A stretch of DNA of 64,000 nt from Deinococcus ficus (GTDB lineage: Bacteria; Deinococcota; Deinococci; Deinococcales; Deinococcaceae): positions 558,001 through 622,000 of the forward strand of contig NZ_CP021082.1 of assembly GCF_003444775.1 (NCBI RefSeq). Reading direction: 5' to 3'. Made by a program: the position numbers and the translations under genes. How positions within the stretch are numbered: position 1 is the stretch's first letter; every line of letters starts with the position of its first letter. Below the pieces are notes generated by a model, which saw nothing but the letters and a program-made list of their open reading frames with translations, did not search any database and was not told where the DNA came from. Positions 1 to 9,253 of this stretch are shown piece after piece.

Positions 1-241
1 AAACCTCACATTCACACCTGCGAGCGATCGTTCATGAACCGGGGGTGAAAACGTGGGCCTAATCCCTGAGCTCCGGTTACTAACGTTCAGGAGGCGACCA
101 GCCTGGGTGGGCGCTAGCCAAATTGGTATGACCGCGAACGACCGCGTGCTCCCCCACACCCTCTTGATGCGAACCCCTGTCTTGCCGCCCGCAATGGTGC
201 CTTCCCTCCACGAGTTCGGGTGATGGCCGATCAACCCACCG
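1..241. other. Non-coding stretch before the catalase gene
   Basis: This is the downstream side of the minus-strand catalase gene, and the window edge cuts it off. I see no convincing reading frame, tRNA or strong hairpin in it. Confidence 0.4.
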
Positions 242-1159
242 CTAGCGGAGGCGGGCCTTGTCGTGCAGCTTCTGGGCGATCTGACGGATCTCCTCCATGT
301 CCCAGTCCGGCGAGAAGGCAGCCGAATCGTGCCCGCCGTCCATCAGGTTCCCGCCGGGAATCTCGGTGTACTCACCGACCCGCACGGGTGACCCGTCCTC
401 TGGATGCGTGCCGTTCCAGATGGCCCCGAGGTGCTGGTAGTCGTCCGGGCTGAACCGGTACAGAATCTGATGAAGGCCGCGGTCCATGACCGCCTTCGAC
501 TCGGGGATCAGGTGGGTCGGAATGTTCGGCATCGGAAGGAGTTTTTCCATGTTCACGCCCGAGAGGCTTTCCAGTGCCTTGGCGTAGGCGATCTGGTGCA
601 CGCCGCCGCGGACAAGCAGGTAGCCCACGAGCGCCCTGGCGGTCGGGTCGTCCACCATCTCGTACACCCGCAGCTTGTTGTGCCGGGCCGCGCCTTCCAG
701 GAAGAAGTTGTGCGTCAGGTCAAGCATGAGGTTGCCGCTGGAGTAGACGTAATCCCCTGACCAGGCCTTGCCGTGCGAGTCGGCGATCATGGTGCCCGGA
801 CCACCGGCGATGAAGTGTTTCGTGTACCGCACGTCCTGCGCGTAGGAGAAGGGATGTGTGGTCGGGTCCACCGGCTCTTCCTGCGGAACGGGCTCCGGAC
901 CGGCCAGCAGAGCATTGATGGTGGCGGCCACCAGCTCGATATGCCCGAGTTCCTCGGCGGCGATGTTGGCGATCAGCTCGTAATAGGGAGCGAGCGTCGT
1001 CTTTCCCCTGAAGTTGAACGACTGCGTCATGTAGTTCATCAGGGTGGACATCTCGCCGAAGCGCCCCCCCATGAGTTCCTGCACGGAAGCGGCTCCGTTG
1101 GGATTCGCTTCCTTCGGGAGCGGCAGCTCGAACTGAAGTTTGTCGATGCGGAGGAACAT
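242..1159 (-). CDS. Manganese catalase family protein
   Basis: This 305-residue protein is a predicted cytosolic dimanganese catalase that would convert hydrogen peroxide to water and oxygen. It starts MFLRIDKLQFELPLP, typical of the family. Expected metal ligands are visible: Glu36 in GGRFGEMS and the ExxH pair Glu70/His73 in AAEELGHIEL. Further candidate Glu/His ligands lie in the HNFFLEGAARHNKL segment near the middle. The length is normal for the short-form family. The start is supported by AAGGAG seven bases upstream of the ATG. The gene stands alone, divergent from a small membrane-protein gene. Assignment to the family is firm; activity is inferred. Confidence 0.93.
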   Translation of the reverse strand: MFLRIDKLQFELPLPKEANPNGAASVQELMGGRFGEMSTLMNYMTQSFNFRGKTTLAPYYELIANIAAEELGHIELVAATINALLAGPEPVPQEEPVDPTTHPFSYAQDVRYTKHFIAGGPGTMIADSHGKAWSGDYVYSSGNLMLDLTHNFFLEGAARHNKLRVYEMVDDPTARALVGYLLVRGGVHQIAYAKALESLSGVNMEKLLPMPNIPTHLIPESKAVMDRGLHQILYRFSPDDYQHLGAIWNGTHPEDGSPVRVGEYTEIPGGNLMDGGHDSAAFSPDWDMEEIRQIAQKLHDKARLR

Positions 1160-1638
1160 GGCAATCTCCTTGGAAAGAAGGCGGTGGGCCCCGTGACCGT
1201 GGATTCGTCCTGACGCTCTGTACCGTGGGGAGTCCCCGCCTATGCTGGATGGCCTCGCCTGGGCCTGTCACCCGAAGGGATGAAGGGCTCAGGGAAAAAT
1301 CGAGGGGCCGCGTAAGCAGCAGGCCAATCCTCGTTCAGGCGATCCTCATCCCATGAAGTTCGTCCTGCGCTCATACGCTGGTTTAGGGCTTCCCGACCCA
1401 CGACAAGAAGTAGGCTTCTGCGCGATTGCCCCACGCACCCTTTGAGGTATTGGGACGGAGCAATGGAGGGAGCTTGGCGCTGAAAAGGCCGGCAGGGAGC
1501 CCGGACGTGGACACAGGAGGAGGCTGGAATATTCCCCAGATATGCGCGCCCATCCCTGAATGCTTCCGTCTCGTCCGGGGCCTCAGAAGCAAAAGGCTCT
1601 GGAACCCCCACCGCTTTCCACGCGTACCTCAGGGAGAC
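1160..1638. other. Divergent intergenic region, no gene seen
   Basis: These 479 bases separate the minus-strand catalase gene from the plus-strand small membrane protein, so the promoters of both should lie here. I could not pick out a convincing -35/-10 pair for either. Open frames in the stretch are short and have no family character. Confidence 0.4.
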
Positions 1639-1983
1639 ATGCAATCAAGACTGAGCCGGATGGGAGAACTGCTGGGCTGGGCCCTGAGCAGCGCACTGCT
1701 GTCATTCCTGGTGGTGCTCGCCGTTCAGAGCGTGAACCGGGGGGAGCTCAGCGCCGCGGTGGTGAACCGGTCACTGGAGTGGGGCGGGTACCTGCTGCTC
1801 CTGATTGCCGGTGCCATCGGCATGGGCGAGGCCGGCACCCCTGGAGGCCGCGTGGAGGCATTTTCGAAGGCGCGCCTGGGCCAGGGTCATCTGCAAGGCC
1901 GCATTCCTCTGCAGCAGGTGGTGGTGCCCGCTGTAGGCGGGGCGCTGCTTTTCGCCCTGCAGGCCCTGGTGTTCCTCGGCTGA
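1639..1983 (+). CDS. Small hydrophobic membrane protein, function unknown
   Basis: The product is 114 residues. It has three hydrophobic stretches, at about residues 10-30, 45-60 and 92-113, so it is predicted to be an inner-membrane protein. The middle loop is Gly- and Arg-rich (EAGTPGGRVEAFSKARLGQ). I chose the ATG at 1639, where translation gives MQSRLSRMGELLGWAL, with a purine-rich AGGGA just ahead of it; the spacing is short, and the ATG at 1660 is a possible alternative. The gene converges on the baeRF-type gene. I do not recognise a family and give no function. Confidence 0.55.
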   Translation: MQSRLSRMGELLGWALSSALLSFLVVLAVQSVNRGELSAAVVNRSLEWGGYLLLLIAGAIGMGEAGTPGGRVEAFSKARLGQGHLQGRIPLQQVVVPAVGGALLFALQALVFLG

Positions 1984-2091
1984 GTCTCGGTGATGGGCCG
2001 GCGGGCAGGCCAGGCGAGGAAAGCATGGGATGCAGGGGCTGACCGCCTCTTCAGCGTGAAATCCCTTCCGTGCCGGTGCAGGCTCAGACCA

Positions 2092-3266
2092 TCAGTAGCG
2101 GGGGAGGGCAGCGAGACCGCCGAATTCCCGGACCAGCCGCTGGGCGTGGTCGCCATGCACGCGGCGGACCTCGATGCCGTACAGGTCGATCAGGTCCGGC
2201 AGGAGTTCTTCTAGGGTCACGCGTTCCATCACGCTGTCGTCCAGGGGACTGTGCGGCACGTCCTTGCGGCTCGTGAAGTACGGCACGTCACGGTTGTTGC
2301 TGCGGTACACGTGCACGTCCGAGCCGTCCTCCGGGATGACCAGCTGGTACAGGCGGGCCTGCTGCAGCATCTCCAGGACCGGTTCCATCTCCATCACCCC
2401 GCGTTCCTGGATCTGGTCCAGAAGGGCCTGTTCGGTCGCCTCCCGGTGGGCGTGAAGCATCGGCTGAATCTTTTCCAGGATGTCTGCGGGGTTGACCCAG
2501 CCGGCACCGCCCGTCACGTTGGTCTCGCCGATGAGTTCGAACGGCGCCGTCGCCGGAATTTCCGCCTTGAACTCCGCCACACGCTGAACCGGGCCCACCA
2601 GGATCAGCTGCCGGATGTCCCGCTGGGCCATCAGATCGGTCAGTTCCGCCACGATGCGGTTGTAGAAGCGCTGCTGCATGGCCGCTTCACGGTTCTCGAA
2701 CAGGTCCGTGCCGCTGTCGCTGCGTGGGCCACTCCCGGGCTGCCCGCGGCCGGCCCCGCCGCTTCCTGGCGCGCCGGGCACGTGCCGGGTGCCGAAACGA
2801 TGGTGTCCCAGCGGTCGCCATCGTCGATCCGGACGTTCTCTTCGCGGCGCACCTCGGTCAGCTCGTTCTGCCGCAGGAGGAACAGGCGCGCCCACTCCCG
2901 GTCCACTGCCAGGACTGCCGCGGTCGGCAGCACCTCCAGGATGCCCGCCAGCAGGGACTTCAGTGGGCGGCCGTAGTGCACGCGTTCAGGCAGGTCCGCC
3001 TGGATCTCATGCCGTTCGAACAGGTCCGCGCCGACCACGTACAGCCTGCTCCGGCCGCTGCTGCGCCGGGCGGCCGAGAGGTCCTCCAGCACCTGATTCA
3101 TGACGCTGGGCGGCACGCCCTCGTCGTTCATTCGCTGTTTTACGCGGGTCTGGAAGCCGTTTCCCTCGTTGTCGGGAAGGGAAGGGTTGTCATTGAGAAC
3201 GGCCATGAGCACCATGGCGTCCTCCGGGAGGGCCTGAATCCGGCGAAGTGCAGTGACGGGAATCAT
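2092..3266 (-). pseudogene. baeRF-type (bacterial archaeo-eukaryotic release-factor-like) protein, frameshifted
   Basis: Two overlapping minus-strand frames together make one protein of about 390 residues. The first runs from the ATG at 3266 (MIPVTALRRIQALPEDAM, preceded by AAAGGAG) through DRWDTIVSAPGT. The second carries the rest, from a Gly-rich linker into DLFENREAAMQQRFYNRI and on to the stop at 2092. The join lies at about 2770-2810, in a G/C-rich run. The total span is 1175 bases, one short of a multiple of three, so one single-base indel explains it. The N-terminal VLAVDREWARLFLL strand and the later helical domain resemble the eRF1-like baeRF/VLRF1 superfamily, some of whose members act at stalled ribosomes. 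Either a real mutation or a sequencing error is possible. Confidence 0.7.
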
Positions 3267-3500
3267 AGTGAACTCCTTTCAGAACTGACCTCAATTGTCC
3301 GGACGGCTGGTGTGACCGCGCATGAACAGGGTCAAGGGCACGTCATCGCTTTCAGCACCAGACCATGACTTTGGTGAAGAGTCATGCCCATGTGGGCTGA
3401 CCCGACCGTCCTGAGCGGTCTGGACAGGAAGAAGTGCCATCTTGCGGTCTGGTCGATCCCCACTTTCCAGCAGGCCGCACCAGGGCACTAGGCTCAGGCC

Positions 3501-4388
3501 ATGTCCCTGACTCACCGGCCGTACCAGTCCGCGGCGGACCTGCCCTTCCTCCTGGACTGGCTGGGCCGCCATGCCCACAGCGCCTACATGCACCCCGGTG
3601 ACCTCGTCTGGTGGCTCAGACAGAACGAAGTGGTGGATCCGGCCCGGGCGCTTGACCTGTACTTTTCCGGGGCCGGCGACCTGGCCGGGTTCGTCTTCAG
3701 CGACCCACCGACCTGGGCGGTGCTGCAGGGCCGCGACGACCTCGCTCCGGATGACTGGCAGCAGATGATCAAGGTCGCGGAAAACAAGGCGGGCGAGCCG
3801 GTAACCTTCAATGCCTACACCGGCGAGATGCCCGGTGCGCGCGTTCAGGCCCTGCGGCGCGCCGGGTACGTCCCGGCATCCACCGACCGGCTGGCGCGCC
3901 TTTACCGGGTGCCGGGGCCGGCAGATCTGGCCGCGGCGCCACTGCCGGCAGGGTTCAGGTTCACGGACATGGGCCGGGCCGACGTGAGCGAAGCGGACCG
4001 GGTGGACCTGCACCGCGCGGTGTGGCACCCGTCACGGGTCACAGTGGACGCCTACCGGACCCTGCGTGCCGCCCCCAATTACCTTCCGGAGCTGGACGTG
4101 GTGATCGTGGGCCCGGCGGGCGAACCGGCCGCGTACGCGCTGGGCTGGTTCGATGAGGTGTCGCGGGCCGGCCTGCTGGAGCCGGTCGGGACCCTGGCCG
4201 AGTTTCGGCGGCGGGGCCTGGGGCGGCAGCTGGTGCGGGAAATGACTCGCCGCCTTGCCGGGTTGGGTGCGGAGGGTGTGACCATCGGCACGCGCGAAAG
4301 CAATGGTGCCGCCATGGGCCTGTATCAGTCCGCCGGGTATCACGTGACAGGCTACTGGGTGGATTACCGTCGGACCTCACTGACCTGA
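3501..4388 (+). CDS. GNAT family N-acetyltransferase
   Basis: The product is a 295-residue protein with a GNAT fold at its C-terminal end, predicted to transfer an acetyl group from acetyl-CoA to an amine. The acetyl-CoA loop is visible as RRRGLGRQLVREM at about residues 233-245, followed by YQSAGYHVTGYWVDY, the usual final strand. The first 140 residues are another alpha/beta region that may be a degenerate second GNAT domain. The substrate cannot be told from the sequence. The gene lies alone between the baeRF-type gene and a small regulator-like gene. Confidence 0.82.
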   Translation: MSLTHRPYQSAADLPFLLDWLGRHAHSAYMHPGDLVWWLRQNEVVDPARALDLYFSGAGDLAGFVFSDPPTWAVLQGRDDLAPDDWQQMIKVAENKAGEPVTFNAYTGEMPGARVQALRRAGYVPASTDRLARLYRVPGPADLAAAPLPAGFRFTDMGRADVSEADRVDLHRAVWHPSRVTVDAYRTLRAAPNYLPELDVVIVGPAGEPAAYALGWFDEVSRAGLLEPVGTLAEFRRRGLGRQLVREMTRRLAGLGAEGVTIGTRESNGAAMGLYQSAGYHVTGYWVDYRRTSLT

Positions 4389-4548
4389 AGGCAGAGGATG
4401 AAGTTCTGGTCAGGACAGGAGGCAGTAAGATTCACCTCATCTTCATCTGTGAGTCTGGCCGCATGGTCTCCAGGACGTTCTGCTTCCCATGTGACCCCGC
4501 CCCGCGTCAGCGCGTCTGCCGCTTTGACCAGCGAGGAGCGCCGCAGTG

Positions 4549-4791
4549 ATGGACCTCGTCCTGGTGGCACTCAGCCCCCTGCCCGTCTGGGCGGTGTACT
4601 GGCTGTGCACCCGCAAACTCAATGACGCCGAGCCTCTGGTCCTCGCGGCCCTCACCCTCACCCCCAGCCAGGCCCTGAGTGAATCGGACCTCCGTCAGGT
4701 CACAGGCCTGACGGAACGGCAACTGGCGGTCACACTGCGCCGCCTCCGCCGTCAGGTCAGCCGGAACTCCGACCTCATCTCCCTGCGCTGA
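4549..4791 (+). CDS. Small membrane-anchored protein with winged-helix-like C-terminus
   Basis: The product is 80 residues. The first 22 residues (MDLVLVALSPLPVWAVYWL) are hydrophobic, and the rest resembles a small winged helix, with SESDLRQVTGLTERQLAVTL reading as a helix-turn-helix. GAGGAG lies about ten bases before the ATG at 4549; a GTG at 4546 would give one extra residue at better spacing. It could be a membrane-tethered DNA-binding protein, or the hydrophobic helix may pack against the HTH. I do not recognise a named family. Confidence 0.55.
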   Translation: MDLVLVALSPLPVWAVYWLCTRKLNDAEPLVLAALTLTPSQALSESDLRQVTGLTERQLAVTLRRLRRQVSRNSDLISLR

Positions 4792-4974
4792 ACCGCGGGC
4801 CACTTGCTGCGCAGGCGAGAGGCGGTTTCCCGGGCGCGTCTGCTACGCTTCGGGCCACGTCCTGCCGATCCTGCCGCCGAAGGTATGCCCTCCTGGCCGT
4901 CATCGGCGTACGACAGGCTTCCGGGGACGCGGGGTGCCGGGTCTGGACAGGCCGCCAGGCGCTCAGGGAGGCGT

Positions 4975-5922
4975 ATGCAGCTCACCATTCGACCGTATCA
5001 ACCCGGTGACCTGAGTGAACTCCGCGCCCTGCACGGGGTCAGTCAGTGGTCACCGACTGTGGACCGCGCGGCGGTACAGCAGGGGGACGAGCTCGGTGCG
5101 GACACGCTGCAGCGGGTCGTCGCTGTGGATGAGGGCCGGTTGGTGGGCTACGGGTACGTGGCCCGGTCCGCCTGGCACCCCTCCGGCTGGTTTCAGAGTG
5201 AGGTACTGGTCGTACCGGGCAGGCGCCGGCAAGGGGCGGGCGCCGCGCTGACACAGCAGTGCCTCGCCCTTGCCCAAGAATTGGGCGCCACGTCCTTGAC
5301 GACCTGGACGAACGGCCGCATGCCTGAGTTCGAGGCGTTTGCCTCGCGGCGGGGCTTTCACGCCGTGCAGCGGTTCGTGACCATGACCCTGCAGGTCAGT
5401 GAGGCTGACGACGCCCTGCTCGCTCGGCTCGTGGCCCGCGCTTCCGGTGAGGGCGTTCGCCTGTTCTCGTTTGCCGAGACCGGCAACACCCCAGAGGCCA
5501 GACGCCGCCTGTACGAACTCAACCGCCGCCTCGCTCCTTTGCTGCCGGGCAACGGGGACGAGTTCCCCACCTTCTCCGAATACGAGCGAGAAATCCTGGA
5601 TGCCGAGTGGTTCTGGGCGGAAGGTCAGCTGATCGCGGCCACGGCAGACCGCTGGATTGGCCTCGTCGGTCTGGGGTTCTATGAGGACGGGCGGGCGCTG
5701 CAACACGAGTTCACAGCCGTGGCTCCCGCCATGCAGGGCCGCGGCGTCGCTCAGGCCCTCAAGGCCTGGAGCGTGCAGAAGGCGAAAGAGTGGGGCGTGA
5801 GCGTGGTCCGCACAGGAAACGACGCCTCGAACGCGCCGATCATCGCCGTGAACCGGCGTCTGGGCTACGACCTGGTGCCCGGCGTCGTGAAACTGAGGCG
5901 CTTGGTGGGGCGGGGGAGCTGA
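4975..5922 (+). CDS. Tandem-domain GNAT N-acetyltransferase
   Basis: This 315-residue protein carries two GNAT domains. The first has the acetyl-CoA loop PGRRRQGAGAALTQQ at about residues 80-95, and the second has PAMQGRGVAQALKAW at about 250. Both keep the Q/R-x-x-G-x-G/A motif. The ATG at 4975 is chosen because AGGGAGG lies directly upstream and the protein then begins MQLTIRPYQPGDLSEL, a standard GNAT N-terminus. The longer open frame upstream is compositionally unlike coding sequence. Substrate unknown. Confidence 0.85.
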   Translation: MQLTIRPYQPGDLSELRALHGVSQWSPTVDRAAVQQGDELGADTLQRVVAVDEGRLVGYGYVARSAWHPSGWFQSEVLVVPGRRRQGAGAALTQQCLALAQELGATSLTTWTNGRMPEFEAFASRRGFHAVQRFVTMTLQVSEADDALLARLVARASGEGVRLFSFAETGNTPEARRRLYELNRRLAPLLPGNGDEFPTFSEYEREILDAEWFWAEGQLIAATADRWIGLVGLGFYEDGRALQHEFTAVAPAMQGRGVAQALKAWSVQKAKEWGVSVVRTGNDASNAPIIAVNRRLGYDLVPGVVKLRRLVGRGS

Positions 5923-6094
5923 ATGTTTCCCCCCGGCCACCGGTACAGCCCCACTCAGCCGACAGCGCATCTTCAGAACGCGGCGCCTTCCAGGTGAGCC
6001 GCAGAAATCCCTGATCATCTCGACCCGCGACCCCGCCGTGGTGACAGGAAACTCTTCCTTGGAGGGCAACCGACGAGGCACTGGATGAGCCGGT

Positions 6095-6484
6095 TCACTT
6101 CCCGCTGGTCTGGCCCGCTGCGCTTTGTGGTGCGGCCGTCCCGGTGGAGACGCTGCCGACCGTGTACCGGTTGCCATTCCCGGTGTTGTTGAGGTACGCG
6201 CTGGGCAGCTCCTGCCAGAACGAGAGCAAGTTGTTGTTCCCCTTGAGCCAGACCTTCTGCACTGCGGTGCCGTTGATGGTGTTGCCGTTTCCGTACACCA
6301 CGAGGTGCTCGCAGGCCCCGGAGAGGGTGATGTAGTTGTTGCTTCCCCGGACCGTGATCACGTCGTTGGGCCCGGAGCACTCCAGGGTGAGGATGCGGCC
6401 GCTGTCTGCGACGGTCGCGCTGCCCTGCGGTTGGGCCACGGCAACGCCCGCACACAGGAGGGGGAGGCACAGCATCGTTTTCAT
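6095..6484 (-). CDS. DUF3060 domain secreted protein
   Basis: This 129-residue protein has a signal peptide (MKTMLCLPLLCAGVAVAQPQ, predicted cleavage after VAQ or nearby). The body is built of short Asn/Gly strand repeats such as VRGSNNYITLSG, VYGNGNTING and LKGNNNLLSF, the pattern of DUF3060, a small beta-solenoid-like domain often seen in exported proteins. The ATG at 6484 is preferred because it begins the signal peptide directly; the frame stays open for 31 codons upstream. Function unknown. Confidence 0.75.
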   Translation of the reverse strand: MKTMLCLPLLCAGVAVAQPQGSATVADSGRILTLECSGPNDVITVRGSNNYITLSGACEHLVVYGNGNTINGTAVQKVWLKGNNNLLSFWQELPSAYLNNTGNGNRYTVGSVSTGTAAPQSAAGQTSGK

Positions 6485-6681
6485 GACCTTACTGTGGATC
6501 CGCTCATCTGACCCACCATGAGCGGGGCACAAAGGGGGCCGCACGCCGCCGAGATGCACCCCTGAGCCCTGCCTCATGAGGCGGCGGCTCCGTCCCGTTC
6601 AGTGGGCACCTCTGAAGGAACCTCAAAGCGGACGTCCAGGGAAGCACGGAGAGTGTTTCCCCGGACCTCCGGCCTGCGGGC

Positions 6682-7206
6682 TCAGCGCGGTTGTGCGGCC
6701 AGATGCTCGGCGAGGCGGTCCCAGGTTTCCGTGACGCCCTGGAGCATGCCCATGTCCATGACCGTCTTCAGGCCTTCTTCCGTGTCGTACAGGGCGTGGT
6801 TGGTGACCCGCGTTCCACCGTCGACCTCCTCGAAGATCAGCGTCGACAGGGTGGGGGGCATGGCCTCGTTGATGGTGGCCTCGGCGTCGGAGAAGTAGTC
6901 GGTGTACACGATGCGCGCTGGAGCGTCGATGTCACGGTAGATGCCCAGCCCCCAGGATTCCATGCCGTAGAACTCCCCCTGGCTTTCGTCGACGCATTTC
7001 ATGCAGTAGTGCCATTTTCCGCCCGGGCGGAAGTCCACGGTGCAGTGCGGGATCGTCCAGCCGCGCGGCCCCCACCACTGGCGCAGGTGCTCGGCGCTCG
7101 AGAAGGCCTCGAACACGAGTTCGCGCGGCGCCTGAAACACGCGTTCCAGAATCAGTTCTTTCCCGGCTTCGATTCGTGAGGTCATGGGGGAAACGGTGCT
7201 GGTCAT
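6682..7206 (-). CDS. SRPBCC (AHSA1-like) domain protein
   Basis: This 174-residue protein has the AHSA1/START-like ligand-binding fold: ILERVFQAPRELVFEAFSSAEHLRQWWGP near the start, FRPGGKWHY in the centre and the GMLQGVTETWDRLAEHL helix at the end. It lies 68 bases downstream of an ArsR-type repressor on the same strand. ArsR-AHSA1 pairs are common, but their ligands are mostly unknown. It is probably co-transcribed from the promoter at 7662-7691. Confidence 0.88.
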   Translation of the reverse strand: MTSTVSPMTSRIEAGKELILERVFQAPRELVFEAFSSAEHLRQWWGPRGWTIPHCTVDFRPGGKWHYCMKCVDESQGEFYGMESWGLGIYRDIDAPARIVYTDYFSDAEATINEAMPPTLSTLIFEEVDGGTRVTNHALYDTEEGLKTVMDMGMLQGVTETWDRLAEHLAAQPR

Positions 7207-7274
7207 GGTGGGGCCTCCTGGGTGGGGAACGTTGGCGGTGAGCGGGTGCGGGAAGGGGTGGGCCGTTCAGGGGG

Positions 7275-7628
7275 TCAGGTCGGGTCCTCCTCTTCGGGCC
7301 CTGTGCCCGGTGCGGGAGTCTGCTGGCGCTGTGCCAGGTAGCGTTCCAGCTGGTCAAACCGGTCTTCCCAGAGTTGCCGGTAGGTGACGAGCCAGCGGTC
7401 GAGATTCTGGAAGGGTTCGGCCCGCAGGCGGTAGATGCGGCGATTGGCGACTGCCTGCACCTCGACGATGCCGGCGTCGTTCAGGACGCGCAGGTGCTTG
7501 GAGGCCTGCGGCTGGCGGATGCCGAGCTGCGTGGCGATCTCTCCAACGGTCAGCGGCTGCCTGACGAGAAGCTCGACCATCTGGAGCCGGGTGGGTTCGG
7601 CCAGTGCACTGAGCGTTGCGTGATCCAT
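7275..7628 (-). CDS. ArsR family transcriptional repressor
   Basis: The product is a 117-residue winged-helix regulator: MDHATLSALAEPTRLQMVELL, then the recognition segment IRQPQASKHLRVLNDAGIVE, then a beta wing ending RRIYRLR. No Cys-rich metal site is evident, so it belongs to the non-metal group that is usually paired with AHSA1 proteins. The start at 7628 is chosen over an upstream one because GGGAGG sits at proper spacing and because the sequence upstream holds the promoter. It probably represses its own operon. Confidence 0.9.
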   Translation of the reverse strand: MDHATLSALAEPTRLQMVELLVRQPLTVGEIATQLGIRQPQASKHLRVLNDAGIVEVQAVANRRIYRLRAEPFQNLDRWLVTYRQLWEDRFDQLERYLAQRQQTPAPGTGPEEEDPT

Positions 7629-7661
7629 CCGTCCACCTCCCGGTCGCTTCCTACAGAAACA

Positions 7662-7691
7662 AGTATACCCTAAAGAGAATATTCCTGTCAA
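7662..7691 (-). promoter_or_regulatory. Sigma-70-type promoter of the ArsR-SRPBCC operon
   Basis: Read on the minus strand, there is a perfect TTGACA (7686-7691), an 18-base spacer and TATACT (7662-7667). Transcription should begin near 7655, leaving a leader of about 27 bases that includes the GGGAGG site. Confidence 0.8.
7677..7684. promoter_or_regulatory. Candidate ArsR operator (GAATATTC)
   Basis: An 8-base perfect palindrome lies inside the promoter spacer, where bound repressor would block polymerase. It is short, so the assignment to this regulator is inference from position. Confidence 0.45.
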
Positions 7692-7896
7692 GGGATATAT
7701 AGTGCCGAGAGAAATCTGGTTTCTTATCTACTCAGCAGCGGCAGTTCCCGTTCAGAAAAGCCAGGCGACCCGAGTCACCTGGTGAGCCCTCCGGCCGCCG
7801 CGCCTTTACCCCCCATACTCAGCCTGCACCGCCCAGGCTCCTCAGCCCGCTTCACCCGAGGGTCGGCCCAGTTGCCGGCCACTTACCGACGGTCCC

Positions 7897-9174
7897 TCAG
7901 ACACCTTCCTGGGCCTCTCCGGACCCGGTCGGAGGCCGCTCGTTCTGTAATTCCCAGGCCATCAGGTCGCGCCATCGCCAAGCGGCCCCCCCGGCAATGG
8001 CCAGGGTCAGCACGCCGCCCAGCACCGTGGCCCGCACGACCCCCAGGAAGTGTGATGCCACGCCGCTTTCCAGCGCGCCGATCTCGTTGCTCGTGCCGAT
8101 GAACACCAGGCTCACCGCCGCCACCCGTCCCCGCATCTGGTCCGGGGTGCGCGTCCGCACAATCGCGCGGCGGATCAACATGTTCACTCCGTCGAACACA
8201 CCACTGAACGCCAGGGCCAGCCATGACAGCCAGAACGTCCTGGACACCGCAAACAGCAGCATGCTGAGTCCGAAGCCCGCGATGCTCAGCACCAGCCACA
8301 CGCCGGTCCGCCGCAGCGGCGGCCGGCGGGTCATCCAGAGCATCACGACCAGGGCGCCGGCGGAGGGCGCCGCCATCAGCGCGCCCAGGCCGCCCGGCCC
8401 CACGTGCAGGAGGTCCGTCGCGAACACGGGCAGCAGGGCGATCGCGCCGCCAAACAGCACCGCGAGCAGGTCCAGTGCCATGGACCCGAACAGCACCGGG
8501 TCCGCCCGCACGAACCGCAGGCCCGCCTTGATGCTCGCCCGACGGCCCTCCCCGGTGGGCACGCCCACCGGGGGAATGGGCGGCATCCGGAGGAGGGCGA
8601 GCCAGGACGCGGCATACAGCGCGGCCATCAACCCGTACGTGCCGCTCGGCTCGAACCGGGTCAGGAACAGCCCGGCCAGCACCGGCCCGATGATGCCGGC
8701 CACCTGGCCCACGCTGCCCAGCCAGGCCGACGCGTTTACGTACGCCCCGGCCGGCACGATCCGGGTTTCGAAAGCGCTGGACGCCGGATCCCCGAAGCCC
8801 CGGGCGAACCCCATCAGCACGACCAGCAGGAAAAGGCCAGCGACCGGAGTCGCCGGGCCTGCCAGCGACAGCGTGGCGAACGCCAGACCGCTGAGCACCA
8901 GCAGGGCCCTCGTCACCAACAGGATGCGGCGGCGGTCCAGCCGGTCGGCGTAGTGTCCGCCCAGCAGCGCCAGACTCAGCGTGGGCAGCGCCGTGGCGAC
9001 GCCCAGCAGGCCGAGGACGAGGGGACTCTGCGTGAGCGCGTACACCTGGTACCCGATCACGACCGAGAAGGCCGTGCCCGCGAACGAGGCACTGGCCGAC
9101 GCCACGAGGAGCCGCCGGAAATCCGCGAATCGGAGCGACGCGAAGGCGTCAGCTGGCACAGGAGGGGTCGTCAT
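7897..9174 (-). CDS. MFS transporter (EntS-like multidrug/siderophore exporter family)
   Basis: The product is a 425-residue inner-membrane carrier with about 12 predicted helices. The first-loop MFS signature is visible as GGHYADRLDRRRILL at about residues 74-88, and a second conserved basic loop is RRPPLRRTG in the middle. The family exports small molecules by proton antiport. Substrate unknown. It starts MTTPPVPADAFASLRF, without a strong Shine-Dalgarno. It is separate from the ArsR operon, lying upstream of that operon's promoter. Confidence 0.85.
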   Translation of the reverse strand: MTTPPVPADAFASLRFADFRRLLVASASASFAGTAFSVVIGYQVYALTQSPLVLGLLGVATALPTLSLALLGGHYADRLDRRRILLVTRALLVLSGLAFATLSLAGPATPVAGLFLLVVLMGFARGFGDPASSAFETRIVPAGAYVNASAWLGSVGQVAGIIGPVLAGLFLTRFEPSGTYGLMAALYAASWLALLRMPPIPPVGVPTGEGRRASIKAGLRFVRADPVLFGSMALDLLAVLFGGAIALLPVFATDLLHVGPGGLGALMAAPSAGALVVMLWMTRRPPLRRTGVWLVLSIAGFGLSMLLFAVSRTFWLSWLALAFSGVFDGVNMLIRRAIVRTRTPDQMRGRVAAVSLVFIGTSNEIGALESGVASHFLGVVRATVLGGVLTLAIAGGAAWRWRDLMAWELQNERPPTGSGEAQEGV

Positions 9175-9253
9175 ACCGGGAAACCGCGTCAGTGTAGCCG
9201 ACGCGGGCGCCTCCGGCCCGGTGGGAACGGCGCATTCTCAAGGCCGTCGTCGG

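Noticed and set aside
1..240. Possible tRNA-like stretch at the window start
   Set aside because: I could not form an acceptor stem and T-arm together; the GTTCGGG-like segment is isolated.
1383..1592. Small minus-strand frame in the catalase upstream region
   Set aside because: Overlaps other equally long random frames and lacks a ribosome site or recognisable motif.
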